Source of the DNA: Thalassobius sp. Cn5-15
GTDB lineage: Bacteria > Pseudomonadota > Alphaproteobacteria > Rhodobacterales > Rhodobacteraceae
Direction of reading: 5' to 3'
DNA: 64,000 bases
NCBI RefSeq assembly: GCF_022347685.1
Contig: NZ_JAKRGF010000003.1
Coordinates: 1-64,000 of the forward strand
Shown: positions 1 through 8,526 of the stretch, one piece after another
How positions within the stretch are numbered: position 1 is the first letter of the stretch
How the letters are laid out: each line of letters starts with the position of its first letter
Program-made: the position numbers and the translations under genes
The notes under the pieces: model-generated
The model's database searches: none
Seen by the model: the letters and a program-made list of their open reading frames with translations, nothing else
Told to the model about the DNA's origin: nothing

Positions 1-110
1 CTTCCGAACCCTCCAGAGTACCCTCCGTAGCCCCGTCCGCTGCCCCGTTGTGCGCCTCAGCGCCGCCGGTGAAGGGGGTTCTAAGGTGATTGCAGAAGAG
101 CCGCAAGCGG

Positions 111-172
111 TTTTTAAAGAAAAAACAAAAAAACATGAAACTTTTTTAAAAAAACAACAAAATCAATGGGTT
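111..172. other. A/T-run tract in a gene-free left edge (bases 1-504)
   Basis: Bases 1-504 hold no gene I can support. This tract stands out: runs of up to seven A and six T in otherwise GC-rich DNA. Similar tracts serve as UP elements or curved DNA upstream of strong promoters in other bacteria, but no clear -35/-10 pair follows here, so a promoter role is only a guess. A plus frame is open from base 2 to 181 but has no start codon and runs through this tract, so it is probably not coding unless it is the tail of a gene beginning outside the window. Confidence 0.3.
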
Positions 173-315
173 GAGGTGCGGTAAAAGTTAAGGGAACACC
201 AATAAAGGCGTGGGAGCTGCCGTCAGACCTTTGATATCTGCGGAATCGCAGCCCGCTCGCAGGTGGTCATTTTCCTCAAAGGGTGCAAACGCGCCTCTGG
301 CAACAACTCAGGAGG

Positions 316-353
316 TAAAAAGGCAGTGAATCGCCCCCGTTATGGCGATTCAC
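316..353 (-). terminator. Probable intrinsic terminator for the TAXI gene
   Basis: A perfect 10-base-pair inverted repeat (GTGAATCGCC at 326-335, GGCGATTCAC at 344-353) with an 8-base loop. Read on the minus strand, the stem is followed within four bases by five T. It lies about 150 bases past the stop of the TAXI gene. The stem is not very GC-rich and the distance is long, so confidence is moderate. Confidence 0.5.
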
Positions 354-504
354 CCATAATTTAAGAGCGGTGCAGTAAAGGGCCCAGCAGACCAAAACCC
401 GAGTCGGAGCAACCACAGGGAACACACCATAAGCAAACCACGAGACATGATTGCCATTGTAGGAGGCGCTTTCAATGTAAATCACACGACACCTTTCTGG
501 ACTG

Positions 505-1470
505 TCAGTCCAACCATCCCATTTCACGATAGTAACGCGCTGCGCCTTCATGCAGAGGGACAGACAACCCTGCGACCGCCATCGTCTGTGGGTCCAGATC
601 GGCAAAGGCCGGATGCAGCCGCCGGAAATCGGCAAAATTCTCCATCACGGCTTTCACCACAGTGTAGACCGCCTCTTCAGGCACATCGGCAGAGGTCACA
701 AAGGTCGCGCCAACCCCGAAGGTCTGAACATCATCATTGCTGCCATGATACATCCCGCCCGGAATCGTCGCCGCCCGATAGAAGCTGTTTTCGGCAATCA
801 ACCGCTCCACCTCGTCGCCGGCCACATCAATCAACACCGCGTCGCAAGCCGATGTTGCCTCCTGGATCGAACCGGAGGGATGACCAACAGTATAGACCAT
901 CGCATCAATCATATTATCACAAAGCGCGGCAGATTGTTCAGACGCCTTCAGCTCTGTCGCAAGAGCGAAACTATCCATCCCCCAGCCCAGCGCGTCCATC
1001 AGAACCTCCATCGTGCCACGCTGGCCGGACCCCGGATTGCCGATATTCACCCGTTTGCCGATCAGGTCATCAAAACGAAAGATCGCTGCGTCGGCGCGGG
1101 CGACAACAGTGAAGGGTTCAGGATGCAGAGAGAAGACCGCGCGCAGGTCGCGAAACGGTCCCTGATCCGAAAACCGCGATGTGCCGTGATATGCGTGATA
1201 CTGCCAATCCGACTGGGCAACACCGAAGTCCAGCTCCCCCTGACGGATGGTGTTGATGTTGTAGACCGACCCGCCCGTGGATTCGACCGAGCAGCGGATG
1301 CCGTGGTTGCGCCGCCCCTTGTTCACCAGCCTGCAAATCGCCCCGCCTGCCGGATAGTAGACCCCTGTCACACCGCCCGTTCCGATGCTGACAAATTCAT
1401 CCGCAGCAACCACCGTGGTCGCCAGCGTCGCCGCCAAAGCAACCCCGCTGAATGTGAACTTGGTAAACAT
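505..1470 (-). CDS. TAXI-family TRAP transporter solute-binding protein
   Basis: Periplasmic binding protein of the TAXI branch of TRAP transporters, which captures a small organic solute (often a carboxylate or amino acid) for a membrane permease. The product is 321 residues, normal for the family. Residues 1-22 form a cleavable signal peptide, and the mature part opens with the family's glycine-rich GTGGVTGVYYPAGG segment. GNPGSGQRGT lies mid-protein, and the domain ends near RYYREMGWLD. ATG 1470 is preferred over the upstream TTG 1485 because GGGAGAGA sits just before it. It lies 76 bases downstream of an RpiR-type regulator on the same strand and is probably co-regulated with it. No TRAP permease gene is visible, though one may lie to the left of the window. 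The substrate is unknown. Confidence 0.9.
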   Translation of the reverse strand: MFTKFTFSGVALAATLATTVVAADEFVSIGTGGVTGVYYPAGGAICRLVNKGRRNHGIRCSVESTGGSVYNINTIRQGELDFGVAQSDWQYHAYHGTSRFSDQGPFRDLRAVFSLHPEPFTVVARADAAIFRFDDLIGKRVNIGNPGSGQRGTMEVLMDALGWGMDSFALATELKASEQSAALCDNMIDAMVYTVGHPSGSIQEATSACDAVLIDVAGDEVERLIAENSFYRAATIPGGMYHGSNDDVQTFGVGATFVTSADVPEEAVYTVVKAVMENFADFRRLHPAFADLDPQTMAVAGLSVPLHEGAARYYREMGWLD

Positions 1471-1546
1471 GTCTCTCTCCCTCAAGTGATGGGTCTATGT
1501 GTTAGCGCGCGGGTTGAAGTATTCTGCGCTCCGCCTGCAATGGGCG

Positions 1547-2434
1547 TCAATCGGTCCAGAACTCCTCCAGCGCATTATTGCGCGCCTGAACCTGCCGAAT
1601 ACGTTCGCTGCTGCTATTTGGGTCACGTGACACCACGAGAGCCATCAAGCTCTCCAGCAATGTCAGCGTCGCAGCGTAGGATGAAAAGAACTGTGGGCTG
1701 TCGGAGGGCACAATGAACGGGAAATCCGCATGAACCATAGCAGGGCAACTGTGGCTGTCAGTGATGACGATCACCTGCGCGCCTTGCGTGCGTGCCAGCT
1801 GCGCAGCACAGATCGAGCGGCGGGCATAGGGGGATTTGGTCACGATCAGCAAAACGTCCCCCGTCCCGATATCCGCCAATGACGCACCCAACGCCCCCCC
1901 CATACGACCAGCAAGGATCCAGTTGTCCTGACTGTACTGCGCCAAATAGGCCAGATATTCGACAATACCCGTCGATCCGTAGGCCCCAAACAGCAGAACA
2001 CGGCGCGCCTCGCCTAGTGCCTTGGCCGCGGCATCCAGCCTTGCGGGGTCCAGTTGCACCTGAAGGGTTTGAATATTTGCAATCACGGCATTGGTCTGAC
2101 GGGCAATGATCCCCGCCGCCGTGGCATCACCCTGCCCCAGCTTCACTGCCTTATCGGCAAAACCATCCGCCCGCTGTTCTACCGTCTGACGGCACAGCTC
2201 GCGCAGCGCCTCATACCCATCAAAGCCCAGCGCCTTTGCCAGCCGCGAATAAGTCGCCGGTGGCAGATCCGACGCGGCAGAGATCGACCGCAAAGAACGC
2301 GACGCCACATCCATCGGATGCGCCGCCACATAATCTGCCGCACGGCGCAGCTGCATTGGCAAGCTACCATAAAGAGCGGCGATACGGTCCTCCAGCCTAT
2401 GCACGGGTGGCCGATCTGTTGCGGGGTCCTGCAT
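1547..2434 (-). CDS. MurR/RpiR family transcriptional regulator (HTH + SIS)
   Basis: DNA-binding regulator whose activity is normally set by a phosphosugar or related metabolite. In its 295 residues, about 10-85 form the RpiR-type helix-turn-helix (SLRSISAASDLPPATYSRLAKALGF), and about 125-265 form a SIS domain with the glycine-containing VLLFGAYGSTGIVEYLA segment. ATG 2434 was chosen because GAGGA lies upstream of it. The longer frame from 2479 begins at a less likely codon and would run into the promoter region. It diverges from an aminotransferase gene, with a 12-base palindrome between them, and stands upstream of the TAXI binding protein. It therefore probably controls both sides. Ligand unknown. 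Confidence 0.9.
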   Translation of the reverse strand: MQDPATDRPPVHRLEDRIAALYGSLPMQLRRAADYVAAHPMDVASRSLRSISAASDLPPATYSRLAKALGFDGYEALRELCRQTVEQRADGFADKAVKLGQGDATAAGIIARQTNAVIANIQTLQVQLDPARLDAAAKALGEARRVLLFGAYGSTGIVEYLAYLAQYSQDNWILAGRMGGALGASLADIGTGDVLLIVTKSPYARRSICAAQLARTQGAQVIVITDSHSCPAMVHADFPFIVPSDSPQFFSSYAATLTLLESLMALVVSRDPNSSSERIRQVQARNNALEEFWTD

Positions 2435-2490
2435 CCGTATCCTCGTCCAAATGTGACAACGACACAAATGTATCTTCACATGACTAAAAA

Positions 2491-2506
2491 TGAAACATAT
2501 GTTTTA
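2491..2506. promoter_or_regulatory. Palindromic candidate operator for the RpiR regulator
   Basis: AAACATATGTTT (2493-2504) is a perfect 12-base palindrome in the 143-base gap between the divergent regulator and aminotransferase genes. It sits in an AT-rich stretch that would also hold the promoters. RpiR-family proteins bind palindromes of about this size, often in divergent promoter regions. That this one is their site is inferred from position and symmetry. Confidence 0.5.
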
Positions 2507-2577
2507 CTGCAGCCGACTCGTTGACAAAAATTAATTGCGGGCCTGCATGTTTTATCCCAACTCGAAAGCGTAAAGAG

Positions 2578-3924
2578 ATGTCCGGCACTCACACGTCCCC
2601 CTCGTCCCATGTCTTCCCCCGCCATACCCATGCCACCCTGCCCCACGCGGTCGCTGGCGACGGATGTTATATCGCGGACCGTGCAGGCAAACGCTACTTT
2701 GATGGGTCAGGCGGCGCGGCTGTATCATGTCTGGGCCATTCGGATCCGGTCGTGATTGACGCCATTCAGACGCAGGCGGCCCAGTTGGCGTATGCACACA
2801 CCAGTTTCTTCACCTCTGATCCAGCAGAAGAGCTGGCGGACCTGTTGATCGAACATGCTCCCGCAGGGTTGGATCGGGTCTATTTCGTATCTGGCGGATC
2901 AGAGGCGATGGAGGCCGCGCTAAAACTGGCACGGCAGTATTTCACCGAAATCGGTGAACCGCAGCGCCGTCATGTGATTGCCCGCCGCCAGAGCTATCAC
3001 GGCAACACGCTGGGCGTTCTGGCTGTGGGGGGCAACATGTGGCGGCGGCAGCAGTTTGCCCCTTTGTTGATGAACACCACTCATATCAGCCCCTGCTATG
3101 AATATCGCGGCCGTGAAAGCGACGAGAGCGCCTTTGACTACGGCCAGCGCGTCGCCAATGAGCTAGAGGAAGAAATCCTGCGCCTTGGCCCCGACAGCGT
3201 GATGGCCTTTGTCGCGGAACCTGTTGTCGGCGCGACAGCCGGTGCCGTGCCGCCGGTGGAGGGGTATTTCAAACGGGTGCGCGAAATTTGTGATCGATAT
3301 GGTGTGCTGCTGATTCTGGATGAGGTGATGTGTGGCATGGGACGCACCGGCACACTGTTTGCCTGCGAACACGACGGCATCAGCCCCGATATCACCGCTG
3401 TGGCCAAGGGTCTGGGCGCGGGATATCAGCCTATTGGTGCAATGCTGTGCAGCCGGCAGATCTATGCCGCGATAGAAGGTGGTAGCGGGTTCTTCCAACA
3501 CGGGCACACCTATCTGGGGCATCCGGTGGCGACGGCGGCCAGCCTTGCGGTGCTGCGCCGGTTGACGGTGGATCGCGTGTTGGACCGTGTCACCCCGATG
3601 GGGGATCGCTTGCAGGCCGCGTTGATGGATCGGTTCGGTGACCACCCTCACATTGGCGACATACGCGGACGAGGACTGTTCCGCGGGCTGGAACTGGTTG
3701 CGGATCGTGACAGCAAAGCACCCTTTGATCCCGCCCTTACTTTACCAAAACGCATCAAAGCCGCCGCTTTCGATGCGGGGCTACTCTGTTATCCGATGGG
3801 CGGCACCATTGATGGCGCGACTGGCGCGCATGTCCTGCTGGCCCCGCCCTTCATTATCAGTGACGACCAGATCGGTGAAGTGGTGGACAAACTGGACATC
3901 GCTCTATCCAAAACACTGCCCTAA
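2578..3924 (+). CDS. Class III (omega-type) aminotransferase
   Basis: PLP-dependent aminotransferase of fold type I, class III, moving an amino group between an omega-amino or similar amine donor and an oxo acid in the cytoplasm. The product is 448 residues, normal for the class. GSEAMEAALKLAR near residue 107 binds the cofactor phosphate, Asp248 in ILDEVMCGMGRTG pairs with the PLP ring nitrogen, and Lys277 in AVAKGLGAGYQPIGA would form the Schiff base. ATG 2578 is used because an upstream TTG at 2521 would add 19 residues with no family character. The ribosome site (AAAGAG) is weak. It diverges from the RpiR regulator and is followed by a strong terminator, so it is likely a single-gene unit. 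The substrate is not readable from sequence. Confidence 0.9.
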   Translation: MSGTHTSPSSHVFPRHTHATLPHAVAGDGCYIADRAGKRYFDGSGGAAVSCLGHSDPVVIDAIQTQAAQLAYAHTSFFTSDPAEELADLLIEHAPAGLDRVYFVSGGSEAMEAALKLARQYFTEIGEPQRRHVIARRQSYHGNTLGVLAVGGNMWRRQQFAPLLMNTTHISPCYEYRGRESDESAFDYGQRVANELEEEILRLGPDSVMAFVAEPVVGATAGAVPPVEGYFKRVREICDRYGVLLILDEVMCGMGRTGTLFACEHDGISPDITAVAKGLGAGYQPIGAMLCSRQIYAAIEGGSGFFQHGHTYLGHPVATAASLAVLRRLTVDRVLDRVTPMGDRLQAALMDRFGDHPHIGDIRGRGLFRGLELVADRDSKAPFDPALTLPKRIKAAAFDAGLLCYPMGGTIDGATGAHVLLAPPFIISDDQIGEVVDKLDIALSKTLP

Positions 3925-3951
3925 ACCCCACCGTCCACAGCGCAGAACACC

Positions 3952-3982
3952 AAACGCCTCCGCCAAAATCGGGGGCGTTTTT
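3952..3982 (+). terminator. Intrinsic terminator after the aminotransferase
   Basis: Ten-pair stem (3952-3961 with 3971-3980, one G-T wobble) with a nine-base loop, followed by T residues. It lies 28 bases after the stop codon. It separates the aminotransferase from the ATP-grasp gene, so the two are probably not one transcript unless readthrough occurs. Confidence 0.8.
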
Positions 3983-4118
3983 CGTGCCCAGCCCACAATC
4001 CAGCGCGGCAAGCTGAAATGCGTCGAATGCTGACGCAAATGCGGCGTTTCCTGCCCAGCGTGCGACGCCCCCATCGGATACCATTACGACCATAAGTTTC
4101 ACTCAACAGGTCGTTAAC

Positions 4119-5411
4119 ATGTCAAAGTCAAGCTATGGTTTCCTCAGCCCGCAACCTTATATGAAAGACGCCATCGAAGAGATGAGCACCCGCGCCGATA
4201 TCCATGTGATGGAGGCAGACACATGGGCGGCAGATGAAATCGCGCGTCACGTCGAAAGCTGCCGCGCGGCGGGCATCCGCTCCGTCGGCGGTTTTGCCCA
4301 AAAAGATGCGTTTCACCACATCCTCATCAACGAAGGTCTGGGCAACAAGGCGCCGTCGCGATTGTCTTTCCTTTACTGCATGAACAAATATCTGATGCGG
4401 ACGCTGGAAACTAATCCCTTCTATTTCGACTATGTGGATCCGCTGAATGAAACCGATGACGAAATCATCGCCAAAATCCCGCATTGGCCCTTCATGCTGA
4501 AAAACACCTCGCTCAGTCTGGGCCGTGGGATTTTCAAAATCGAAACACCGGATGAGCTGCGCGAAGTGCTGAAATCCTACCGCGAGGACACCGACCTGCA
4601 GGAATTGATCGCCTCGCAATACGCCAGCTATCTGGAAGGCGTCGATCCCGCTACCGTGCCCGACATCGTCCCGCCCTTCATCGCGGAAACGCTGGTCGAT
4701 ATGAACAAGGCGATTGAATACTGCTATGAGGGGTATGTGACCCCCGACGGCAAGGTTGTGCATTACGCACTGACAGAAGAGGTCTACTTCTCCAACCATC
4801 AGGCGCTGGGATATGTGACGCCGCCGATCTCTATCGACACCACCATGGCCGCCAAGATTGAGGCCTGGATCGAAGATTACATGGGCAAAATCGCCGCCCT
4901 CGGCTACGTCGGTCAGTTCTTTAACATCGAATTCTGGGTCATGCCCGATGGCGCAATCCATCTGGTTGAAATCAACCCACGCGCGGCGCATTCCTATCAC
5001 TACAACTATCTCTACTCTTTCGGCAGCTCACTTTATGAGGACAACTTCCGCCTCGCGGCCGGGGAACCGATGGAGGAACGCACACCGTGGATCAAATGGC
5101 GCGAGGGCGATGATCACAAATTCACCCTAATCGCGCTGATCACCGCCAAGGAAACCGGTGCTGTGTCAGATATTCTGGATTACGACTACGTCGATGAGTT
5201 GGAGCGAGAAGGCATTCTGGTGCGCCACACCCGTCAGCGCGGCGATGTGCTGACCGATGGCGACATGACCGCCGCCGGTGTGATGCTGTTGCAGATATGG
5301 CTGGTTTCCGACAGCAAAGAAGAGGCCATCACCAAAGAGCACGAGCTGCGCCGCCGCATCTATCGCCGCCCACAACGCGACGCGGAATATCCGGCCTACT
5401 GGAGCGTCTGA
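4119..5411 (+). CDS. ATP-grasp domain protein, substrate unknown
   Basis: A 430-residue stand-alone ATP-grasp enzyme. The family joins a carboxylate to an amine, thiol or similar group through an acylphosphate. Visible signs are the nucleotide-binding strand WPFMLKNTSLSLGRGIFK (about residues 126-143) and the metal-binding core GYVGQFFNIEFWV followed by VEINPRAAHSYHYNY (about 265-298), where the Glu and Asn would hold magnesium. It resembles the biotin-carboxylase-like ATP-grasp group more than D-Ala-D-Ala ligases, but no biotin or carboxyltransferase partner is present. There is no clear Shine-Dalgarno sequence before ATG 4119 (AACAGG at best). The gene stands alone between terminators. I cannot name the product. 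Confidence 0.85.
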   Translation: MSKSSYGFLSPQPYMKDAIEEMSTRADIHVMEADTWAADEIARHVESCRAAGIRSVGGFAQKDAFHHILINEGLGNKAPSRLSFLYCMNKYLMRTLETNPFYFDYVDPLNETDDEIIAKIPHWPFMLKNTSLSLGRGIFKIETPDELREVLKSYREDTDLQELIASQYASYLEGVDPATVPDIVPPFIAETLVDMNKAIEYCYEGYVTPDGKVVHYALTEEVYFSNHQALGYVTPPISIDTTMAAKIEAWIEDYMGKIAALGYVGQFFNIEFWVMPDGAIHLVEINPRAAHSYHYNYLYSFGSSLYEDNFRLAAGEPMEERTPWIKWREGDDHKFTLIALITAKETGAVSDILDYDYVDELEREGILVRHTRQRGDVLTDGDMTAAGVMLLQIWLVSDSKEEAITKEHELRRRIYRRPQRDAEYPAYWSV

Positions 5412-5435
5412 TCAGACATAACAGCAGAAACAAGA

Positions 5436-5467
5436 AAGGCCGGGGTGATCCCCGGCCTTATTCTTTG
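5436..5467. terminator. Bidirectional terminator between ATP-grasp gene and yacG
   Basis: Perfect ten-pair stem AAGGCCGGGG / CCCCGGCCTT (5436-5445, 5450-5459) with a four-base loop. T-rich sequence follows in the plus direction (TATTCTTTG) and, less strongly, in the minus direction (TCTTGTTT). It serves two convergent genes. Confidence 0.85.
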
Positions 5468-5484
5468 TCCGCGCCCGTCAGCGA

Positions 5485-5682
5485 TCAATGCAAATCGTGG
5501 CTGCGCTTTTCCAGTTCTTCTTCCAGCGCCTCTGCCAGCTCTTCAACATCGTCCTCACTGGGCGCAGTGGAAATGGCGTAGCTGCCACTCATCCAACGGC
5601 CCAGATCAATGTCTGCACAGCGTTTGGAACAAAACGGGCGATACTTCGCCTCTGTTTCCGCAGAACAGATCGGACAGGCCAT
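5485..5682 (-). CDS. yacG: DNA gyrase inhibitor YacG
   Basis: Small zinc protein that binds GyrB and inhibits gyrase in Escherichia coli. All 65 residues are in order: the zinc ligands CPIC (residues 3-6) and CSKRC (18-22), then DLGRWMSGSYAI, typical of the family, and an acidic helical tail. The start codon shares one base with the stop of the RNase E/G gene (TAATG), showing translational coupling. It is the last gene of the long minus-strand run that begins near murA. Confidence 0.93.
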   Translation of the reverse strand: MACPICSAETEAKYRPFCSKRCADIDLGRWMSGSYAISTAPSEDDVEELAEALEEELEKRSHDLH

Positions 5683-6704
5683 TACAGCAGGTCCTTCAAC
5701 GGCAGACGGTCACGCTTGCGCTGCAACTCGAAATTGCCCAGCGGGGTCCAGCCAGCCATGACGGTCTCAGTCGTATCGGCCTTCAATGCAGCGCGCAGGG
5801 ATTGTTCGAACGTGCGGCGATCACGTTTCGGCATCGGCGCCAGATCAAGAGTGATCTGGCCGCCCAAACCACGCAACCGCAGCTGACGTGGCAGGTCGCG
5901 GGCAGCGGCCAGATTAGCCTTCAGTCCTGCAGCAGGTGAGGTATCACCGCCAGTGTTCACATCCACCGCAACCAGCGCGCGGGTGGCCTCTACAAACATA
6001 TAGGCCCCACCTTCCAACTTGACCCGCGCGGACTGCGCATCCTCCAGCTGATCCAGCACGCCGTGGGTTTCAAATCCGCCTGCCTCAGTCACGATATCAG
6101 CAGGTTCGACCCACTCCCGCCACGCCTGTCCGTGGGGGCCATCACCCTCGCTCAGCACCTCAGCGTCACCTTCTCGGTCGGCCATCACAGCCTGCGCCAA
6201 ATCGTACATCGCCATGATATCTTCGGCGATTTCACCAGGCTCGGCACCCTCACATGACGATCGCAGGATCAGGCCCATCGCTGGCTCTTCCCCCATCACC
6301 TCATGAGCGACACCCAAAAGCACATCGCGCAAATCGTCATCACGGATCTTGCGGCTGATGTTGAGGCCCGGCGCATCGGGCGTCACGATGGCATAGCGGC
6401 TTTTGAACAGCACCTTGTAGGTCACGGGCAACGCCTTGCCATCCTCGGCATAGCCGGTCACCTGCACCAGCAGGCGCTCACCGGGCGAGATGCCTTTGAC
6501 CTGACGCAAAAACGCCTGACCGTCGGGCGTGGACATGAACAGCCCACCCTGCCCTTTCATAGGACGATCCGCAACGGCGCGATAAATCGTGCCAACGCGC
6601 GGCAGATCGGCGTCGATCAGAATGTCATGCAGTTTGCCATCCACCATAAGCGCTGCCGCCTCGCGCCCCTGCAGATGGTCCAAAATGATCTGGCGTCCCT
6701 TCAT
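5682..6704 (-). CDS. Short RNase E/G family endoribonuclease
   Basis: Single-strand endoribonuclease of the RNase E/G family, acting in RNA decay or rRNA maturation. The likely catalytic metal-binding aspartates lie in [10 protein letters not shown] and QITLDLAPM, the pattern seen around the two active-site Asp of RNase E. At 340 residues it is much shorter than typical RNase G (about 490), and the CPxC zinc-link region expected after the catalytic core is absent. Rhodobacteraceae carry a full RNase E elsewhere, so this is probably the short paralogue. ATG 6704 overlaps the maf stop (ATGA); the open frame extending further upstream lies inside maf and is not coding. It is followed directly by yacG. 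Confidence 0.88.
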   Translation of the reverse strand: MKGRQIILDHLQGREAAALMVDGKLHDILIDADLPRVGTIYRAVADRPMKGQGGLFMSTPDGQAFLRQVKGISPGERLLVQVTGYAEDGKALPVTYKVLFKSRYAIVTPDAPGLNISRKIRDDDLRDVLLGVAHEVMGEEPAMGLILRSSCEGAEPGEIAEDIMAMYDLAQAVMADREGDAEVLSEGDGPHGQAWREWVEPADIVTEAGGFETHGVLDQLEDAQSARVKLEGGAYMFVEATRALVAVDVNTGGDTSPAAGLKANLAAARDLPRQLRLRGLGGQITLDLAPMPKRDRRTFEQSLRAALKADTTETVMAGWTPLGNFELQRKRDRLPLKDLL

Positions 6705-7276
6705 GTTTCTCTCCACATCGGGTAACCGGCTGCCGTCAGCAGTCCGGCAGTTTCCGCCAGTGGCAATCCAACCACAGCGGTGAAAGAGCCTGAAATCCAA
6801 GGGATAAACACACCAGCAGGCCCCTGAATGCCGTAGCCCCCAGCCTTGCCCTGCCAATCGTTTGTCGCAAGGTAGGCGTTCAGCTCTTCGTCTGACAGGC
6901 GCTTCATACGCACGTCGGTCACAACATCGCGTTCCCACAGCTGATCGCCACGGCGCACAGCCACGGCGGTGATCACGCGGTGGCGACGACCGGACATGGC
7001 CAGCAGAAACTCCGCCGCCTGCCCCACATTGTCGGGCTTGCCCATAATGCGGCGGCCAAGGGCAACTGTGGTATCCGCGCACAGCACGATATCATCCGTC
7101 TCTGCAGGGACAGCCTGCACTTTTTCGCGGGCCATACGCGCACAATAGGGACGCGGCAGTTCTGATTTTCGGGGGGTCTCATCAATATCGGGCGGGCGGA
7201 TATCATCCGCCACAACCCCGATCTGGCCCAACAGCTCTTTGCGCCGTGGGCTGCCTGACCCGAGGATCAGGCGCAC
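6701..7276 (-). CDS. Maf family nucleoside triphosphate pyrophosphatase
   Basis: House-cleaning enzyme that hydrolyses non-canonical or selected nucleoside triphosphates (dTTP, UTP or modified bases) to monophosphates. The 191 residues begin with the family signature [14 protein letters not shown], and [16 protein letters not shown] carries the catalytic Asp. [15 protein letters not shown] near residue 150 is the conserved C-terminal motif. The start is GTG 7276, immediately after the infA stop (TAAGTG), so translation is coupled. Its position between infA and an RNase E/G gene is usual for this group. Confidence 0.93.
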   Translation of the reverse strand: MRLILGSGSPRRKELLGQIGVVADDIRPPDIDETPRKSELPRPYCARMAREKVQAVPAETDDIVLCADTTVALGRRIMGKPDNVGQAAEFLLAMSGRRHRVITAVAVRRGDQLWERDVVTDVRMKRLSDEELNAYLATNDWQGKAGGYGIQGPAGVFIPWISGSFTAVVGLPLAETAGLLTAAGYPMWRET

Positions 7277-7495
7277 TTATTTGAAGCGGTAGTTGATCCG
7301 ACCCTTGGTCAGATCGTAAGGGGTCATTTCGACCTGAACCCGGTCACCTGCCAGAACACGGATGCGGTTTTTACGCATCTTGCCTGCCGTATGTGCGATG
7401 ATCTCATGGCCGTTTTCCAGCTCGACCCGAAACGTCGCATTGGGCAGGAGTTCCTTCACGACACCGGGGAATTCGAGCATCTCTTCCTTGGCCAT
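7277..7495 (-). CDS. infA: Translation initiation factor IF-1
   Basis: Essential single OB-fold protein that occupies the ribosomal A site during initiation. The 72 residues are full length and near the bacterial consensus: [20 protein letters not shown] at the start, [16 protein letters not shown] in the middle, [11 protein letters not shown] at the end. A strong AAGGAGAG ribosome site precedes ATG 7495. The upstream neighbour in the conserved cluster would be an LMW phosphatase, but here a nitrilase-type gene ends 83 bases before it, so infA may have its own promoter. Confidence 0.97.
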   Translation of the reverse strand: MAKEEMLEFPGVVKELLPNATFRVELENGHEIIAHTAGKMRKNRIRVLAGDRVQVEMTPYDLTKGRINYRFK

Positions 7496-7578
7496 GGTCT
7501 CTCCTTAGGTTGGCGACCCGCCTGATGCGGGACGCGCGTTAGATGGTCCCATTTTACCAGATTTTCAAGGGCAAATCT

Positions 7579-8469
7579 CTATTTGACCAAAATATAGCCC
7601 GGTTTTCCGTCCCGTCCCGCCTGTTCGCCCCAATGCGTTGCGTTCAGCACGCGCCCGTCGGCCCGCACCGCGCGCACCGCGTTCAGGTCGATCTGGGCGT
7701 AGGTCCATCCGGGTTTGTTCATCACACCTTCAGCAATAACGCCAGTATCGGGAAAGCCTGCATCGGGCGGGCCAAAAATCGCGCCCATACCAGTGTTTTC
7801 CTCCACTCCGTAAATCTCTGGCCGCGATCCGATGAGGGATGCCATCACCGACACGCACTGCCCCTCCAACGCGCGCGCCATCGCACCAATACGCACCCGC
7901 CAGTAGCCATCAAGCCCCTCGGTGCAAGAAGGCACCAGCAGAACCTCAACCCCAGCCTCAACCAAGGCGCGGCCAATCAGGGGAAATTCACTGTCATAAC
8001 AGGTCAAAATGCCCAGCTTGCCCACAGGCGTATCAAACACCTGCAACGGTTCACCGCCGCATATCTGCCAATCCTCACGCTCAAACCGTGTCATGATCTG
8101 TTTGTCCTGATAGGCGATATCGCCAGAAGGACCAAAGACCGGCGCGCGGTTGACCATAGCCTCACCGACAACCACAGGGGCGGAGCCGCCAACGATAGTG
8201 AGCTGAAACTCCTGCGCCAATGCGCTCAGCACGGCGTTTGACCGCCCCACGTATCCCGCAACCGCGCGCAACGCCCGCGTTTCATGGCCCGCGACCTCAG
8301 CGCCTGCTAGCGACGCCAGTTCCATCGCGCCATACTCAGGAAACAGCAATAACGCCGCGCCGTTGCCGGCGGCCTCGGTCACCCAACCGCGCATCTTGGC
8401 TTCATAGGCCGCCCAATCGTCAAACCAATCCAGCGGATAGGCGGCAGTTGCGACGGTAAACCTGTCCAT
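7579..8469 (-). CDS. Carbon-nitrogen hydrolase (nitrilase superfamily)
   Basis: Cytoplasmic amidase or nitrilase-type hydrolase that cleaves a non-peptide C-N bond. The catalytic triad is complete: Glu45 in LLLFPEYGAMEL, Lys123 in YQDKQIMTRFE and Cys157 in LTCYDSEFPLIGR. The product is 296 residues, usual for the superfamily. ATG 8469 is supported by AGAGGGG just upstream. It is followed by infA and preceded by an acetyltransferase gene across a 57-base gap holding a repeat-like sequence. This and the next two genes look like an insertion into a conserved housekeeping cluster. Substrate unknown. Confidence 0.92.
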   Translation of the reverse strand: MDRFTVATAAYPLDWFDDWAAYEAKMRGWVTEAAGNGAALLLFPEYGAMELASLAGAEVAGHETRALRAVAGYVGRSNAVLSALAQEFQLTIVGGSAPVVVGEAMVNRAPVFGPSGDIAYQDKQIMTRFEREDWQICGGEPLQVFDTPVGKLGILTCYDSEFPLIGRALVEAGVEVLLVPSCTEGLDGYWRVRIGAMARALEGQCVSVMASLIGSRPEIYGVEENTGMGAIFGPPDAGFPDTGVIAEGVMNKPGWTYAQIDLNAVRAVRADGRVLNATHWGEQAGRDGKPGYILVK

Positions 8470-8491
8470 TTCGAACCCCTCTTTCAATGTT

Positions 8492-8520
8492 ACCCAAATA
8501 CTCCCGCCGGAGGCATCCCA
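8492..8520. repeat. CCAAATACTCC-type intergenic element
   Basis: This short gap holds CCCAAATACTCCCGCCGG followed by AGGCATCCC, with a small CCGCCGG / CCGGAGG-like symmetry. A similar string (CCCAAAGTACTCCGGGG) occurs at 52695-52715, between other genes. I recall related sequences as common intergenic elements in Rhodobacteraceae but cannot verify this here. Function unknown. Confidence 0.35.
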
Positions 8521-8526
8521 GAGAGA

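Noticed and set aside
2-181. Plus-strand open frame of about 60 codons at the left edge
   Set aside because: No start codon in the window, runs through an A/T-run tract, and the product does not resemble a protein family. It could only be real as the tail of a gene beginning outside.
276-635. Minus-strand frame of 119 codons beyond the TAXI stop
   Set aside because: Composition rich in Arg/Cys/Trp typical of a random frame; overlaps the TAXI gene and the terminator.
6705-7082. N-terminal extension of the RNase E/G frame
   Set aside because: It lies inside maf on the same strand and reads as low-quality sequence. ATG 6704 gives the family start.
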